Assembly: GCF_943373825.1 (NCBI RefSeq)
Contig: NZ_CALSBP010000002.1
Location: 372,001-436,000 of the forward strand
Reading direction: 5' to 3'
Origin: Aquimarina spinulae
GTDB lineage: Bacteria; Bacteroidota; Bacteroidia; Flavobacteriales; Flavobacteriaceae
DNA length: 64,000 nt
Shown here one piece after another: positions 1 through 10,640 of the stretch (its first letter is position 1; each line of letters opens with the position of its first letter). The notes below the pieces were generated by a model. That model was not told the origin of the DNA and searched no databases. It was given only the letters and a program-made list of their open reading frames with translations. The translations under genes were made by a program, and so were the position numbers.

Positions 1-1
1 A

Positions 2-520
2 GTAAATGATGTATTTGTTCCCAAAGAATTAATCTATGGGCAACGAATGACTGATACTATTGAAAAGTTTGAACCAAATGCTCCCGAAGCTCTTAAACTT
101 GCTGCACGATCGCAGCATATTTGCAGGTGGGAAATCCCTCGCAAAAATTATGCAATGGATCGTATTGGTTATTTAAAATGGAGAGAAGAACTAAAAAAAT
201 TTCATGCATTAAAAGCCTCAGAGATTCTCGATGAGGTTGGTTATGATATAGAAACGATTAACCGGGTATCTTTTTTGATTCAAAAGAAAAAATTAAAAAA
301 AGATCAGGATACACAAACTTTAGAAGACGTGATCTGTCTCGTTTTTCTTAATTTTTACTATGAAGATTTTCTGACTAAACATACCGATCAAAAAGTAATA
401 GATATCCTTCAAAAAACCTGGCGTAAAATGTCTGAAAAAGGTCACGAATCTGCACTACAACTTTCCTATTCAGAAAAAGCTTTAGACTTAATTAAACAAG
501 CATTGAGTAAAGATTCCTGA
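2..520 (+). CDS. DUF4202 domain-containing protein (5'-truncated by window edge)
   Basis: The reading frame is open from the first bases (VNDVFVPKELIYGQRM...), so the ATG at 47 is internal and the true start lies left of the window. The visible part has the motifs I associate with DUF4202: a QHICRW-IPR segment followed by an RIGYLKWR segment, and an HD-like all-helical remainder. Family members are usually about 190-200 residues, so roughly 20-25 residues are missing. The biochemical role of the family is unknown to me; the conserved His/Arg/Trp residues suggest a small metal or nucleotide-binding enzyme, but that is inference. The gene converges on the sugar kinase gene with a 6-bp gap and no visible terminator between them. 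Confidence 0.85.
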   Translation, partial: VNDVFVPKELIYGQRMTDTIEKFEPNAPEALKLAARSQHICRWEIPRKNYAMDRIGYLKWREELKKFHALKASEILDEVGYDIETINRVSFLIQKKKLKKDQDTQTLEDVICLVFLNFYYEDFLTKHTDQKVIDILQKTWRKMSEKGHESALQLSYSEKALDLIKQALSKDS

Positions 521-526
521 CCTATA

Positions 527-1393
527 TTAAAGTTTAGCTTTTTTTTTAATGACTTCGTTGCGATAGTAATCAATAATTCCATCAATGGGTCTTCTTACGA
601 TATTACCAACTTTTAGGTGATATGGCCATACTGCTGCTCTTATAATATCTTCACTAAAATGAGCTATCGAACCAATAAAGTGTATAGGTACATGTTGTGA
701 TTCTGGAAAACACAGGACCCTGGTCTCTATAAACTCCTGAATACCTTCGGTAATAATTTTATAAAAATAGCCGTTGCGCTCACTGGTAAAAATAAATTCT
801 GCAAAAGAAGCCAAATATGTATTAGGATTTTCTCTTTTGTATAAGTTTTCTTTAATTGAATCTGAAGAAAGGTCAAAACGTTTTTCAAATTCTGATGCTA
901 TTTCGGGAGGCATTCTTTTATAGTAATAATCGCGTATTAGTTTTTTTCCAAAGTGATTTCCACTAGCCTCATCCATAAGAATATACCCCAGAGAATCTAC
1001 CGACATATGAATATCTTCGCCATCAAAGTAACAACTATTAGATCCTGTCCCTAAAATACATATAATCCCTGGTTCTGTTGTAGCGGCATACACTGCTGCA
1101 ACCATATCTTCTTTAACGATAACTTCTGCACCAACAAAAAAGTCCTCAAAGACTTTTTTCAACATTACTGCTGGTTTTTTTGTACCGCATCCTGCTCCAT
1201 AAAAATGAACAGTATCAATTTTATCTTGATAGGAAGAAAGTTTGTCGTTTTTTCTAACTCTTTCTTCTAAGAGAGATTTTTCGAATACAGCAGGGTTTAA
1301 CCCTTCTGTACGGGTTTTAAAAACGATTTCTCCTACATCATCCAGAAGAATCCAATCGCATTTAGTAGAACCGCCATCAGCTAATAAAATCAT
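527..1393 (-). CDS. BadF/BadG/BcrA/BcrD-type ATPase, N-acetylglucosamine kinase-like sugar kinase
   Basis: 288 residues. The N-terminus MILLADGGSTKCDW is the phosphate-1 loop of the ASKHA (actin-like ATPase) fold, and ILGTGSNSCYF near residue 115 is the phosphate-2 loop. The length and these motifs fit the NAGK-like sugar kinases common in Bacteroidetes. The substrate cannot be read from sequence: N-acetylglucosamine is the family name, but glucose or another hexose is possible. The gene lies downstream of gapA and pfkA on the same strand (159-bp gap), and no other glucokinase is visible in the window although maltose phosphorolysis releases free glucose. A role in phosphorylating that glucose is inference only. 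Confidence 0.8.
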   Translation of the reverse strand: MILLADGGSTKCDWILLDDVGEIVFKTRTEGLNPAVFEKSLLEERVRKNDKLSSYQDKIDTVHFYGAGCGTKKPAVMLKKVFEDFFVGAEVIVKEDMVAAVYAATTEPGIICILGTGSNSCYFDGEDIHMSVDSLGYILMDEASGNHFGKKLIRDYYYKRMPPEIASEFEKRFDLSSDSIKENLYKRENPNTYLASFAEFIFTSERNGYFYKIITEGIQEFIETRVLCFPESQHVPIHFIGSIAHFSEDIIRAAVWPYHLKVGNIVRRPIDGIIDYYRNEVIKKKAKL

Positions 1394-1471
1394 TTAAAAA
1401 ATTTGTTATGTGGTTAGCAAATAGAATAAATACTAACATTTATTCTTTTGAATTTAATATGCTATCATCTC

Positions 1472-1521
1472 GAGCGTAATCGAAAACTATTAATTCTAAT
1501 TACTATTTTTTAATTACGCTC
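1472..1521. repeat. Intergenic inverted repeat
   Basis: GAGCGTAAT (1472-1480) is repeated inverted as ATTACGCTC (1513-1521), with flanking partial complementarity (CTATC and GATAG). It lies between the end of gapA and the start of the kinase gene, both on the minus strand. No T-run follows in the minus direction, so it is not an obvious terminator. It resembles the wider cgag...cgaa palindromic repeats found further right in the window. Confidence 0.4.
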
Positions 1522-1552
1522 AGATAGCCAATACTATACGTTATATAATACT

Positions 1553-2581
<1,029 letters not shown>

Positions 2582-2611
2582 TTATACTGACTGTGGTTAT
2601 ACTATTCAAAA

Positions 2612-3598
2612 TTATACAGAAGTGATGTCTGCTACTTTTATCAATCCATCATGTTTATGAGGTCTTTTATCTAATGCAGTTTTAAGAGGTACAATAGTAA
2701 CCACCTTATGAACAATCCCAATCATTACTTCACTTTTACCATCTAATAATGCTTCGACTGCTCCTACTCCTAGTTTACTGGCTAATACACGATCATAACA
2801 ACTTGGTGGTCCACCCCTCTGGATATGCCCTAATACAGATACTCTTACTTCGTAATCATTAAGATTTTCTTCGACATATTCTCCTAGCTCAAAAATATTC
2901 TTGCCCGATTTATCCCCTTCTGCTACTACAATAATACTAGAGGTTTTCCCAGTTTTCTTACTTTTTCTTAGCGATTCTATAAGTCGCTCTACTCCCATAT
3001 CTTCTTCGGGAATTAAAATTTCCTCTGCTCCTGCTCCAATTCCGGCATTTAAAGCGATATCTCCTGCATCACGCCCCATTACTTCGATTAAAAACAATCT
3101 ATTATGAGAACTTGCAGTATCTCTAATCTTATCAATTGCCTCTACTACCGTATTTAAGGCGGTATCGTATCCTATAGTATAATCTGTACCGTTAATATCA
3201 TTATCGATAGTGCCCGGGATACCTACTACCGGAAAATTAAATTCTTCTGATAATTTTAAAGCTCCTGTAAAACTTCCGTCACCACCAATTACAACAAGTG
3301 CATCGATACTATTTTTAACCAGATTTTCATATGCTTTCTGCCTGCCTTCTATAGTTCTAAATTCTTTTGAACGGGCAGATTTAAGAAAAGTTCCTCCTTT
3401 ATTTATAACATTACGAACAGATCGTGCATTTAATACTTCGACTTCATTATTAATAAGACCTTCATATCCTTTATAAATACCAAAACATTTTACATCGTAA
3501 TAGCTACACGCCCGAACTACAGCACGAATTGCTGCATTCATTCCGGGAGCATCTCCTCCCGAAGTTAGTACGGCTATATTTTTAACTTTTTTTGTCAT
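2612..3598 (-). CDS. pfkA: ATP-dependent 6-phosphofructokinase
   Basis: 328 residues, typical of bacterial PfkA. It phosphorylates fructose-6-phosphate to fructose-1,6-bisphosphate, the committed step of glycolysis. Visible motifs are LTSGGDAPGMNAAIR (ATP site), IGGDGSFTG, GIPGTIDNDINGTDY (catalytic Asp region), EVMGRDAGDIAL and LGHIQRGG (substrate and effector contacts). The residue after the first GGD suggests an ATP-type rather than PPi-type enzyme. It is the first gene of the probable pfkA-gapA operon. A 10-bp palindrome AAAACGTTTT lies about 52 bp upstream of the start. Its location next to a maltodextrin locus fits the flow of glucose-6-phosphate into glycolysis. Confidence 0.97.
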   Translation of the reverse strand: MTKKVKNIAVLTSGGDAPGMNAAIRAVVRACSYYDVKCFGIYKGYEGLINNEVEVLNARSVRNVINKGGTFLKSARSKEFRTIEGRQKAYENLVKNSIDALVVIGGDGSFTGALKLSEEFNFPVVGIPGTIDNDINGTDYTIGYDTALNTVVEAIDKIRDTASSHNRLFLIEVMGRDAGDIALNAGIGAGAEEILIPEEDMGVERLIESLRKSKKTGKTSSIIVVAEGDKSGKNIFELGEYVEENLNDYEVRVSVLGHIQRGGPPSCYDRVLASKLGVGAVEALLDGKSEVMIGIVHKVVTIVPLKTALDKRPHKHDGLIKVADITSV

Positions 3599-3649
3599 TG
3601 AGCCAAATCTATCGTTATTGATAGTAATAACCTAATTTGCCCAAAAACT

Positions 3650-3659
3650 AAAACGTTTT
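3650..3659. promoter_or_regulatory. Candidate operator upstream of pfkA
   Basis: AAAACGTTTT is a 10-bp perfect palindrome about 52 bp upstream of pfkA. It shares the AAACGTTT core with the 16-bp palindrome between lacI and susC (14318-14333). Control by the same or a related LacI-type regulator is inference from this shared core only. Confidence 0.3.
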
Positions 3660-3762
3660 CGGTTAATAAATTCAGCTTTTACTGACAAAAAATGCATTAT
3701 TTTAACACATATTTCTACATTACATTAAAAATAAATTAATGTGCTTAAAATTGTAAAAAAAT

Positions 3763-3792
3763 AAAAACGACCCGCAATAGCAAGTCGTTTTT
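3763..3792 (-). terminator. Rho-independent terminator of the T9SS-signal protein gene
   Basis: AAAAACGAC (3763-3771) pairs with GTCGTTTTT (3784-3792) across a 12-nt loop. On the minus strand the hairpin is followed by TTTTTATTTTTTT, a strong U-tract. It lies just after the stop of the gene at 3834-4562 and before the pfkA promoter region. Confidence 0.75.
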
Positions 3793-3833
3793 GTAAATTA
3801 ACACTACTAATTTTAAATATTCCTTATCGAGGA

Positions 3834-4562
3834 TTATTTTACAAATTGCTTAGTAATTATCTTATCATCCTCTATATATACCTTTATGATATAGTTTCCT
3901 TTTGGTAATTTTTTAATGTTAATAGAGTTAGTAGTAGAAACACCTAATAGTCTAGAGTTTAGATCATAAATTTCACTCTTCTTGATGAAACCAGAATATT
4001 GGATAACTACTCTTTCCTTCCCAGGATTAGGGAACACCTTCAGGCTATTTATATTGGGTGTACCCGATTCTAAAGACATTTTATTTTCTTCGGGGCCATT
4101 AGCTCCAGAAAATATTTCTCCTGTAGAACTTCCTGTTGCAGATTTACCACAATCCTTCATTTCTATTCCGGTCCATCTAATTACCCATTCTCTATTCTTT
4201 GCTGTACTTGCTCTTAACGGGTTTGGAAAATTAAGTGATCCAACCGTTGGCAAATCAGAAGGTGCATCTGCCCATCTTAGATATATTCTAAATCCTGTAG
4301 GCGTAGCATTATAAATAGACGAGGTCCCAGAGATATACCAATGAAATCCTTTGTTGCCTATAGACTCCAGAGTTACTAAATAATGTGGAGTTGTTTTAAA
4401 AGCACATGCTGTGGTATTTACATCAACATAGATTCCTGTTGTGTTATAATTAACCCAATCATTTGGGGAGGTAACACCTTGTCCCATTTTTATTTGCCCT
4501 TGCACTACCACAAGGCAAAAAATAGCTAAAATTGTTAAAAAAATAGTTTTAAGAGATTTCAT
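3834..4562 (-). CDS. Secreted protein with T9SS type A sorting domain
   Basis: 242 residues. A signal peptide (about residues 1-22, ending VVVQGQ) is followed by a central region of unknown function rich in Gly, Trp and Asn. The C-terminal 70 residues match the type A sorting signal of the type IX secretion system: LKVFPNPGKERVVIQY, then IYDLNSRLLG, then LPKGNYIIKVY and a final KQFVK. Such proteins are exported through the outer membrane and released or anchored. The middle part does not match a family I recognise. It stands alone between pfkA and the GH13 lipoprotein gene. The 296 bp upstream (4563-4858) shows no gene or clear promoter, and a terminator follows the stop. Confidence 0.8.
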   Translation of the reverse strand: MKSLKTIFLTILAIFCLVVVQGQIKMGQGVTSPNDWVNYNTTGIYVDVNTTACAFKTTPHYLVTLESIGNKGFHWYISGTSSIYNATPTGFRIYLRWADAPSDLPTVGSLNFPNPLRASTAKNREWVIRWTGIEMKDCGKSATGSSTGEIFSGANGPEENKMSLESGTPNINSLKVFPNPGKERVVIQYSGFIKKSEIYDLNSRLLGVSTTNSINIKKLPKGNYIIKVYIEDDKIITKQFVK

Positions 4563-4858
4563 AATAAAAGGTTTTAAGAATTAAAAAAGTGAGTTGTTTT
4601 TTTTATTTGTTTGGTATAAAACAACGTTCTTCTAAGATACTACAAACCTCAAAAATTAGCATATGGAATAACAGTAAAAAAAAGAACAAATCTCCTTATT
4701 TTTTAATTCAAAAAACATATTAATTACATAATAATCAGATATTTAAAACAAACAAACAATGCATTCAGAATTAGACCTACAGTTGATATTTAACATTTTA
4801 TTAACTCATAATTTCCCCAAAAACAACTTGCGTTTTAGTTCTAAATCCAATACCTATA

Positions 4859-6241
4859 TCATTCTTCAATCAAAATCTGATATTGCCATGCGGTAAACTC
4901 ATATGCTGCACCAGATGATGCTTCTATGATTTCTCCGGAAAGGTAATCTGTAAACTTTCCTTCATATGCCAAAGTAAACTTTATGGGCTGCTTTGTCATA
5001 TTTGCAATAAAGATCACTTTATGACCGTCTTTTTCTCTTAAAAATGCTAATACACCAGTATCTTCAGAAGTTTTAATACGAGTATATGAAGCGGCATTTT
5101 TACCACCATGCAATGCTGGGTTTGTATTTTTTAATGCTCCTAATTTTTCATATAACGGGAAAAAATTGCCTTGTTTTTTTATAATCGTATCTTTTTCAAA
5201 AAACAAAAGACGTTTATCCATATCATATTCCTGTCCAGAATAAATCAAAGGCATACCAGGTGCAAGGTATGTAAGTGCTGCTAACATCTCTTTTGCATCT
5301 CCCATTCTTTCTTGTACAGTACCGTTCCAGGAATTTTCATCATGATTTGATGTAAAGTTCATTAAAATATCATCTTTTGCATACATGGTATCTATCTGGA
5401 CCATTCTTTTATCCCATTCAGCAACATTAGCTTTTCCCTGAGCAATATCATTCATTTTATGATGAGTATCCCACCCATATCCCATATCAAATGCATTTTC
5501 TAATAACTCGGGCTCCCAACCTTCGGCTAACATAAATACGGGTTTAATCTTTTTAAACTCTGCTATGGTTTTATCCCAAAAATCTACAGGAACCATTCCC
5601 GCCACATCACATCTAAAACCATCTACACCTTCTTCTTTTAACCAATACAGCATATCATTTTTCATCTGCTCACGCATTTCTTGATTGTCATAATTAAGAT
5701 CTGCTACATCGGTCCAATCTGTACCTTCGGTATGCGTGATAGCACCATTTTTATCTTTGGTGTAATATTCGGGATGTTCTTTTAACCAAATATGATCCCA
5801 GCCGGTGTGATTAGCTACCCAATCCAAAATCACATAAATCCCATTATCATGCGCAGTTTTTACTAATGCTCTAAAATCTTCGATAGTACCAAATTCTGGA
5901 TTCACCTTTGTATAATCAGATACGGCATAATAACTTCCTAATGATCCTTTACTTTTGGTTGTAGAGATAGGATATATCGGCATTACCCATACTACTTTAA
6001 CGCCCAGTTTTTTAAGAACAGGAATATCTTTGGTAAATGCACTAAAAGTACCTTCTTCAGAATATTGACGAATATTTGCTTCATATATAACTGCATTTTC
6101 CATCATAGCGTCGTTAACCGGTGAAAGTGCTTCTTTTATGACCTCCTGAGTTTCAGTCTTGGCAGTAGTTTCTTCTTTTGTTGTCTTTCCGCAGGAAAAT
6201 AGAATTCCGATTACTGTAAGACTTAAGATTATCTTTTTCAT
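4859..6241 (-). CDS. GH13 alpha-amylase family lipoprotein
   Basis: 460 residues. The signal peptide ends in a lipobox (LFSC, lipidated Cys17), followed by GKTTKEE rather than an immediate acidic run, so periplasmic anchoring is more likely than surface exposure (inference). The GH13 catalytic barrel has all conserved regions: DWVANH (region I), GFRCD with nucleophile Asp212, LAEGWEP with acid/base Glu240, and NFTSNHDE with Asp301. A short beta domain closes the protein. The substrate is probably alpha-1,4 glucan oligosaccharides. It is the last gene of the minus-strand maltodextrin operon, 37 bp after the preceding GH13 gene. The exact GH13 subfamily is not assigned. Confidence 0.93.
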   Translation of the reverse strand: MKKIILSLTVIGILFSCGKTTKEETTAKTETQEVIKEALSPVNDAMMENAVIYEANIRQYSEEGTFSAFTKDIPVLKKLGVKVVWVMPIYPISTTKSKGSLGSYYAVSDYTKVNPEFGTIEDFRALVKTAHDNGIYVILDWVANHTGWDHIWLKEHPEYYTKDKNGAITHTEGTDWTDVADLNYDNQEMREQMKNDMLYWLKEEGVDGFRCDVAGMVPVDFWDKTIAEFKKIKPVFMLAEGWEPELLENAFDMGYGWDTHHKMNDIAQGKANVAEWDKRMVQIDTMYAKDDILMNFTSNHDENSWNGTVQERMGDAKEMLAALTYLAPGMPLIYSGQEYDMDKRLLFFEKDTIIKKQGNFFPLYEKLGALKNTNPALHGGKNAASYTRIKTSEDTGVLAFLREKDGHKVIFIANMTKQPIKFTLAYEGKFTDYLSGEIIEASSGAAYEFTAWQYQILIEE

Positions 6242-6278
6242 TTAATTAAATTTATAGGTGGTTATTTGTGGTTATATT

Positions 6279-8135
6279 TTATTTTAAATCCAGTATCATT
6301 GATGTTTTAGCAGGTATGCTAAAATCCTCGGTGATGTCTATATTAGAATCAGTAATAATATCGGTTCCTACACTATAGTTTTTCATACCTTCTTTGAATC
6401 GGGCAACGTCTAATTTTTGATCTTTTAGGCTATTATTAATAACTACCATTACGCTTTTCTCTTCATTATACCTGAAGTATACATATACATTATCAAAAGG
6501 AATAAATTGTAATAGTTTCCCGGTATGAATTACAGCTGCTTTTCGCCTCCATTTTAATACTTTGCTGGTAAAAGAATGAAATGCTTCCTGGTCATTAGTT
6601 CTTCCATTTTTGGTTTCTGAAGATAAAAAAGCATTTTTTGTATCTCCCGGCCATCCACCAGGAAAATCTCTGCGAATATCACCATCGCCTTTTTTATCGC
6701 GATTGCCCAACATACCTATTTCATCACCATAATAAATTTGAGGAATACCACGAGTGGTAAATATCAAAGTCATCACCATTTTATAAATATCAATATCTCC
6801 TTGATATATCTCATTAATACGATTCGTATCATGGTTTCCTGCGAATAATAGAATATTGTTGATATCTGGGTATAGAAAATCATTTGTAAAGTTATTATAT
6901 GCTCTTATCATTCCTTTATCCCAGGAATTTTCGTCTTCGTTAAATAATACTGTAATGGCATCATGAAGCGTAAAATCCATTACCGATGGTAAGTGAGAAT
7001 TGTAGTTATCGATAGCTCCGATTTTACTATTTTTTTGCCAGTATGCTATCTGCGCCTGATTGTGCATCCATACCTCTCCTACAATATTAAAATTAGGATA
7101 TTCGTCCATAATTGCTTTGGTCCATTTGGCTATTCCATCTTTATCATTATAAGAATAGGTATCTACTCTAAAACCATCCAGATCTGCATATTCTATCCAC
7201 CAAATTGCATTTTGGGTAATATACTTAAGCAACAAAGGATTACTTTGGTTCATATCTGGCATGGTAGTATCAAACCACCCATTCATACACCCTTTACTAT
7301 CTATTTGTGAGGCATTATAATCAAATTGGGTAGTCATACGATAATTACTACGTCTGAAACCTTCTGGCCATTGGTGTATCCAATCTTTGGTTGGTAAATC
7401 CTTTATCATCCAATGCTTAGATCCCCAATGATTGGTTACATAATCCATAACCAGTTTCATATCCTGTTTATGCATTTCTGAGGCTAGTCGTTTATAATCT
7501 TCATTGGTTCCATATCTTGGATCTATCTTATACAAATCACTTTGCGCATAGGTATGATACGAATACGTTGGTTCATTATCTTCTAGTAATGGGGTACTCC
7601 ATAATGCTGTAACTCCCAAATCTTTAAGATAACCCAAATGATCAATTACTCCTTGAATATCGCCTCCATGGCGCCCGCCGGGATTAGAACGATCTGCTTT
7701 TTCTACTGTATCCTTATGAGAATCATTCTCTGGATTACCATTTGCAAACCGATCCGGCATGATTAAATACATCACATCACTGCTATCAAAACCTTTTCTT
7801 TCTGCAGAATTTGCTCTCCTGGATTTAAATTGATAAGGTTGAGAAAATACTACATTACCATTCTCTTTAAAATCAATTGAAACTGTACCAGCTTCAACCT
7901 TTTTGGTATCCAGAGTTATAAACAGATAGTTTGAGTTTTCGGTTTTGGTAATATCGCTAATCGTTATGTCTTTACTCTCTACGCTATATTTAGCAATATC
8001 TTTTCCGTAGCACAGTATCTGAAGTTCGTCCTGCTGCATAGCACTCCACCAAAATGGAGGTTCCATTTTTTCTACCTGGGCTTGTGTTAAAGCAACCAGA
8101 CAAAAGGAAAACAGAGCAATTAGTTTACTTTTCAT
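6279..8135 (-). CDS. Periplasmic GH13 neopullulanase / cyclomaltodextrinase-like (SusA-like)
   Basis: 618 residues. An ordinary signal peptide (about residues 1-20, ending LTQAQ) places it in the periplasm. Residues 21-105 form an N-terminal beta-sandwich like the extra domain of cyclomaltodextrinases and neopullulanases. The barrel carries DYVTNH, GFRVD (nucleophile Asp325), IVGEVW (acid/base Glu354) and FAGNHD (Asp436). Family knowledge assigns hydrolysis of maltodextrins, cyclodextrins or pullulan, like SusA of Bacteroides thetaiotaomicron. In this operon it would reduce imported oligosaccharides to maltose for the cytoplasmic phosphorylase. The gap to the upstream GH65 gene (198 bp) holds an 11-bp perfect stem-loop. 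Confidence 0.92.
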   Translation of the reverse strand: MKSKLIALFSFCLVALTQAQVEKMEPPFWWSAMQQDELQILCYGKDIAKYSVESKDITISDITKTENSNYLFITLDTKKVEAGTVSIDFKENGNVVFSQPYQFKSRRANSAERKGFDSSDVMYLIMPDRFANGNPENDSHKDTVEKADRSNPGGRHGGDIQGVIDHLGYLKDLGVTALWSTPLLEDNEPTYSYHTYAQSDLYKIDPRYGTNEDYKRLASEMHKQDMKLVMDYVTNHWGSKHWMIKDLPTKDWIHQWPEGFRRSNYRMTTQFDYNASQIDSKGCMNGWFDTTMPDMNQSNPLLLKYITQNAIWWIEYADLDGFRVDTYSYNDKDGIAKWTKAIMDEYPNFNIVGEVWMHNQAQIAYWQKNSKIGAIDNYNSHLPSVMDFTLHDAITVLFNEDENSWDKGMIRAYNNFTNDFLYPDINNILLFAGNHDTNRINEIYQGDIDIYKMVMTLIFTTRGIPQIYYGDEIGMLGNRDKKGDGDIRRDFPGGWPGDTKNAFLSSETKNGRTNDQEAFHSFTSKVLKWRRKAAVIHTGKLLQFIPFDNVYVYFRYNEEKSVMVVINNSLKDQKLDVARFKEGMKNYSVGTDIITDSNIDITEDFSIPAKTSMILDLK

Positions 8136-8224
8136 TTTTATATATTTTGTATTTATAGAAATGTTTATATAATCACTTTTTTGAAAACAATCGGTCTAAC
8201 AAAAAAGCATTACTGTTTCTATTA

Positions 8225-8276
8225 AGCAGAGTCGATAAAGTAGGGTTCATTCATCTTATTACAGCTCGACTCTGCT
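8225..8276 (-). repeat. Intra-operon stem-loop between GH65 and GH13 genes
   Basis: AGCAGAGTCGA (8225-8235) and TCGACTCTGCT (8266-8276) are perfect 11-bp inverted repeats around a 30-nt loop. In the transcribed (minus) direction no U-run follows, so it is not a standard terminator. A role as an mRNA processing or 3'-end stabilising structure separating maltose phosphorylase from the downstream amylases is inference. Confidence 0.45.
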
Positions 8277-8333
8277 CTCTAGAAAAGGTTGGGGGGCAAA
8301 ACTTATTACTAAAATCGATTTCTAAATAACAGG

Positions 8334-10640
8334 TTACACAGTTATTAAACTGTTCGGAGAAATTTTAAACTCCTTATTATCTACATAAATTAATAATTCC
8401 TTAGTACCTTCAAGAGTAAACGATGTTCCTTCTTGAGATACTTTTACTTTAAGGATTTGATTTCTGAAATTTACATTGAAGGTATACCCTTTCCATTCCT
8501 TAGGAATTTTAGGAGAAAAAGACAAGGTATCATTCTTAATTCTAAGTCCTCCAAATCCTTCGACAATACTCATCCATGTGCCTGCCATACTCGTGATATG
8601 CAATCCTTCTTCAACTTCTTTGTTATAATCATCCAGGTCTAGCCTTGAAGTTCTCAGGTAAAAAGTATAGGCCTGATCCATTCTATCTAAAGTAGCTGCC
8701 TGTATACTATGAACACATGGTGAAAGTGAAGATTCATGTACAGTAAACGGTTCATAGAAATCAAAATGTCGTGTTAATTCTTCTTTGGTAAATTGATCCT
8801 CGAACATATAAAAACCCTGAAGCGTATCTGCTTGTTTAATATAAGGAGAGCGCAATATTCGATCCCAACTCCACTTTTGATTAATAGGACGTTGTGACTT
8901 GTCTAAATTATCTACTGTAATCAATTCTTTATCCAGAAATCCATCCTGTTGTAAGTATACCTGGTATTTTTCTGAATATGGAAAATACATTTGACCAGCC
9001 ACTTCTAACATTGCATTAATTTCTTCCTGATCTAAATTGGTCCTTTTTATAACCCTTTGATAGTCAATTGTATATTGGGTTTTTATTTTATCAACGTTTT
9101 CAATACAATACTCGATACACCATTTTGCCAGGTAATTTGTATACCAATTGTTATTGACATTATTTTCGTATTCATTAGGTCCTGTGACGCCAAGGATCAC
9201 ATATTTATTTTTTTCTGTAGAAAATGTCGCTCTTTGATGCCAGAAACGAGCAATCGCAATCATAACTTCTAATCCCTTTTCTGTAACATAAGTATAATCA
9301 CCGGTGTACCTAACATAATTATAGATGGCGAATGTCATTGCTCCATTGCGATGTATTTCTTCAAAAGTGATTTCCCACTCATTATGGCACTCTTCGCCAT
9401 TCATAGTTACCATAGGATATAATGCAGCTCCATTGGTAAAACCAAGTTTTTTTGCGTTCTCTATAGCTTTTTCGAGATGGTTATAGCGATAGGTTAATAG
9501 ATTACGTGCTACAGCTTGATCTTTGGTAGCCATATAAAACGGAATACAATACGCTTCGGTATCCCAATATGTACTTCCGCCATATTTCTCACCTGTAAAT
9601 CCTTTGGGTCCGATATTTAATCTTGCATCTTTGCCAAGGTATGTTTGATTGAGTTGAAAAATATTAAATCGGATTCCCTGCTGTGCTTTTACATCACCTT
9701 CGATTACAATATCAGCCATTTCCCATATGCTCGACCATGCCTTCTTTTGTAAATTTAAAAGTGTATTAAATCCAGATTCTGAAGCCTGCTTAAGTATAGC
9801 TTTGCTAGTCGCTTGCAGATCTTCTTCTTTATGATTAAGAGATACTGTATATCCTCCAAATTTTGTGAGGCCTGCTGTTTCTCCTTTACGAACCTGAACA
9901 GTATATTTTAAATGTATATATGTACTGTTAGCTTCTACTTTTGGGGATATATCTTTTTGTATACTATTAACAAAAATCTGATTTGACATTCCTGTGCACA
10001 CATGATAATCAGTCTTCATGGTTTTAGATAAGATATATGCAGTGTTTTCTTCGTGTGCCAGGTTATAGGTATCCCAAAACTTATCATCCCAGTTCGTATC
10101 CTCATTCATAATTCCCGAATCCAGATACGGTACTAATGTTATAGTAGCTTCTTGATTTACAGGAGTTACTTCATATTTAATTGCACCTACTTCATCCAGG
10201 TCCAAGCTTAGAAAACGTGTAGAAATAACAGATACTTCTATATTATTTGGTAAAACAGCATGAAACGAACGTTGATACCAACCTTCTTTCATATTTAATT
10301 CTCTTCTAAAATTGGTTACTGATTTACATGTATATAAATCCAGTTTCTCTCCATCAACTTCTATATCGATACCGATCCAGTTTGGTGCATTCAGTACTTT
10401 GGCAAAATACTCTGGATATCCATTTTTCCACCAACCTACTCTGGTTTTATCGGGGTAATACACTCCTGCGATATAGCTTCCCTGAAAAGTAGGACCAGTA
10501 TATGTTTCTTCAAAATTGGCGCGCTGCCCCATTGCTCCATTACCAATACTAAAAAGGCTTTCTGATGACTTAACTCGTTCTACATCAAACCCTTCTTCAA
10601 TAATTGACCAGTTATCTGGTTTTATATAATCCTGATTCAT
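8334..10640 (-). CDS. GH65 maltose phosphorylase family protein
   Basis: 768 residues, the usual length for GH65 phosphorylases. It cleaves maltose with inorganic phosphate to glucose and beta-D-glucose-1-phosphate in the cytoplasm; no signal peptide is present. The sequence shows the N-terminal beta-sandwich, then the (alpha/alpha)6 barrel. The catalytic acid is expected at Glu490 in VTGPNEYENN, and the phosphate-site region follows near RILRSPYIKQAD to HESSLSPC. The substrate could be another glucose disaccharide (trehalose, kojibiose, nigerose), but the neighbouring beta-phosphoglucomutase, sugar transporter and amylases point to maltose. It lies 119 bp after pgmB on the minus strand. Confidence 0.93.
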   Translation of the reverse strand: MNQDYIKPDNWSIIEEGFDVERVKSSESLFSIGNGAMGQRANFEETYTGPTFQGSYIAGVYYPDKTRVGWWKNGYPEYFAKVLNAPNWIGIDIEVDGEKLDLYTCKSVTNFRRELNMKEGWYQRSFHAVLPNNIEVSVISTRFLSLDLDEVGAIKYEVTPVNQEATITLVPYLDSGIMNEDTNWDDKFWDTYNLAHEENTAYILSKTMKTDYHVCTGMSNQIFVNSIQKDISPKVEANSTYIHLKYTVQVRKGETAGLTKFGGYTVSLNHKEEDLQATSKAILKQASESGFNTLLNLQKKAWSSIWEMADIVIEGDVKAQQGIRFNIFQLNQTYLGKDARLNIGPKGFTGEKYGGSTYWDTEAYCIPFYMATKDQAVARNLLTYRYNHLEKAIENAKKLGFTNGAALYPMVTMNGEECHNEWEITFEEIHRNGAMTFAIYNYVRYTGDYTYVTEKGLEVMIAIARFWHQRATFSTEKNKYVILGVTGPNEYENNVNNNWYTNYLAKWCIEYCIENVDKIKTQYTIDYQRVIKRTNLDQEEINAMLEVAGQMYFPYSEKYQVYLQQDGFLDKELITVDNLDKSQRPINQKWSWDRILRSPYIKQADTLQGFYMFEDQFTKEELTRHFDFYEPFTVHESSLSPCVHSIQAATLDRMDQAYTFYLRTSRLDLDDYNKEVEEGLHITSMAGTWMSIVEGFGGLRIKNDTLSFSPKIPKEWKGYTFNVNFRNQILKVKVSQEGTSFTLEGTKELLIYVDNKEFKISPNSLITV

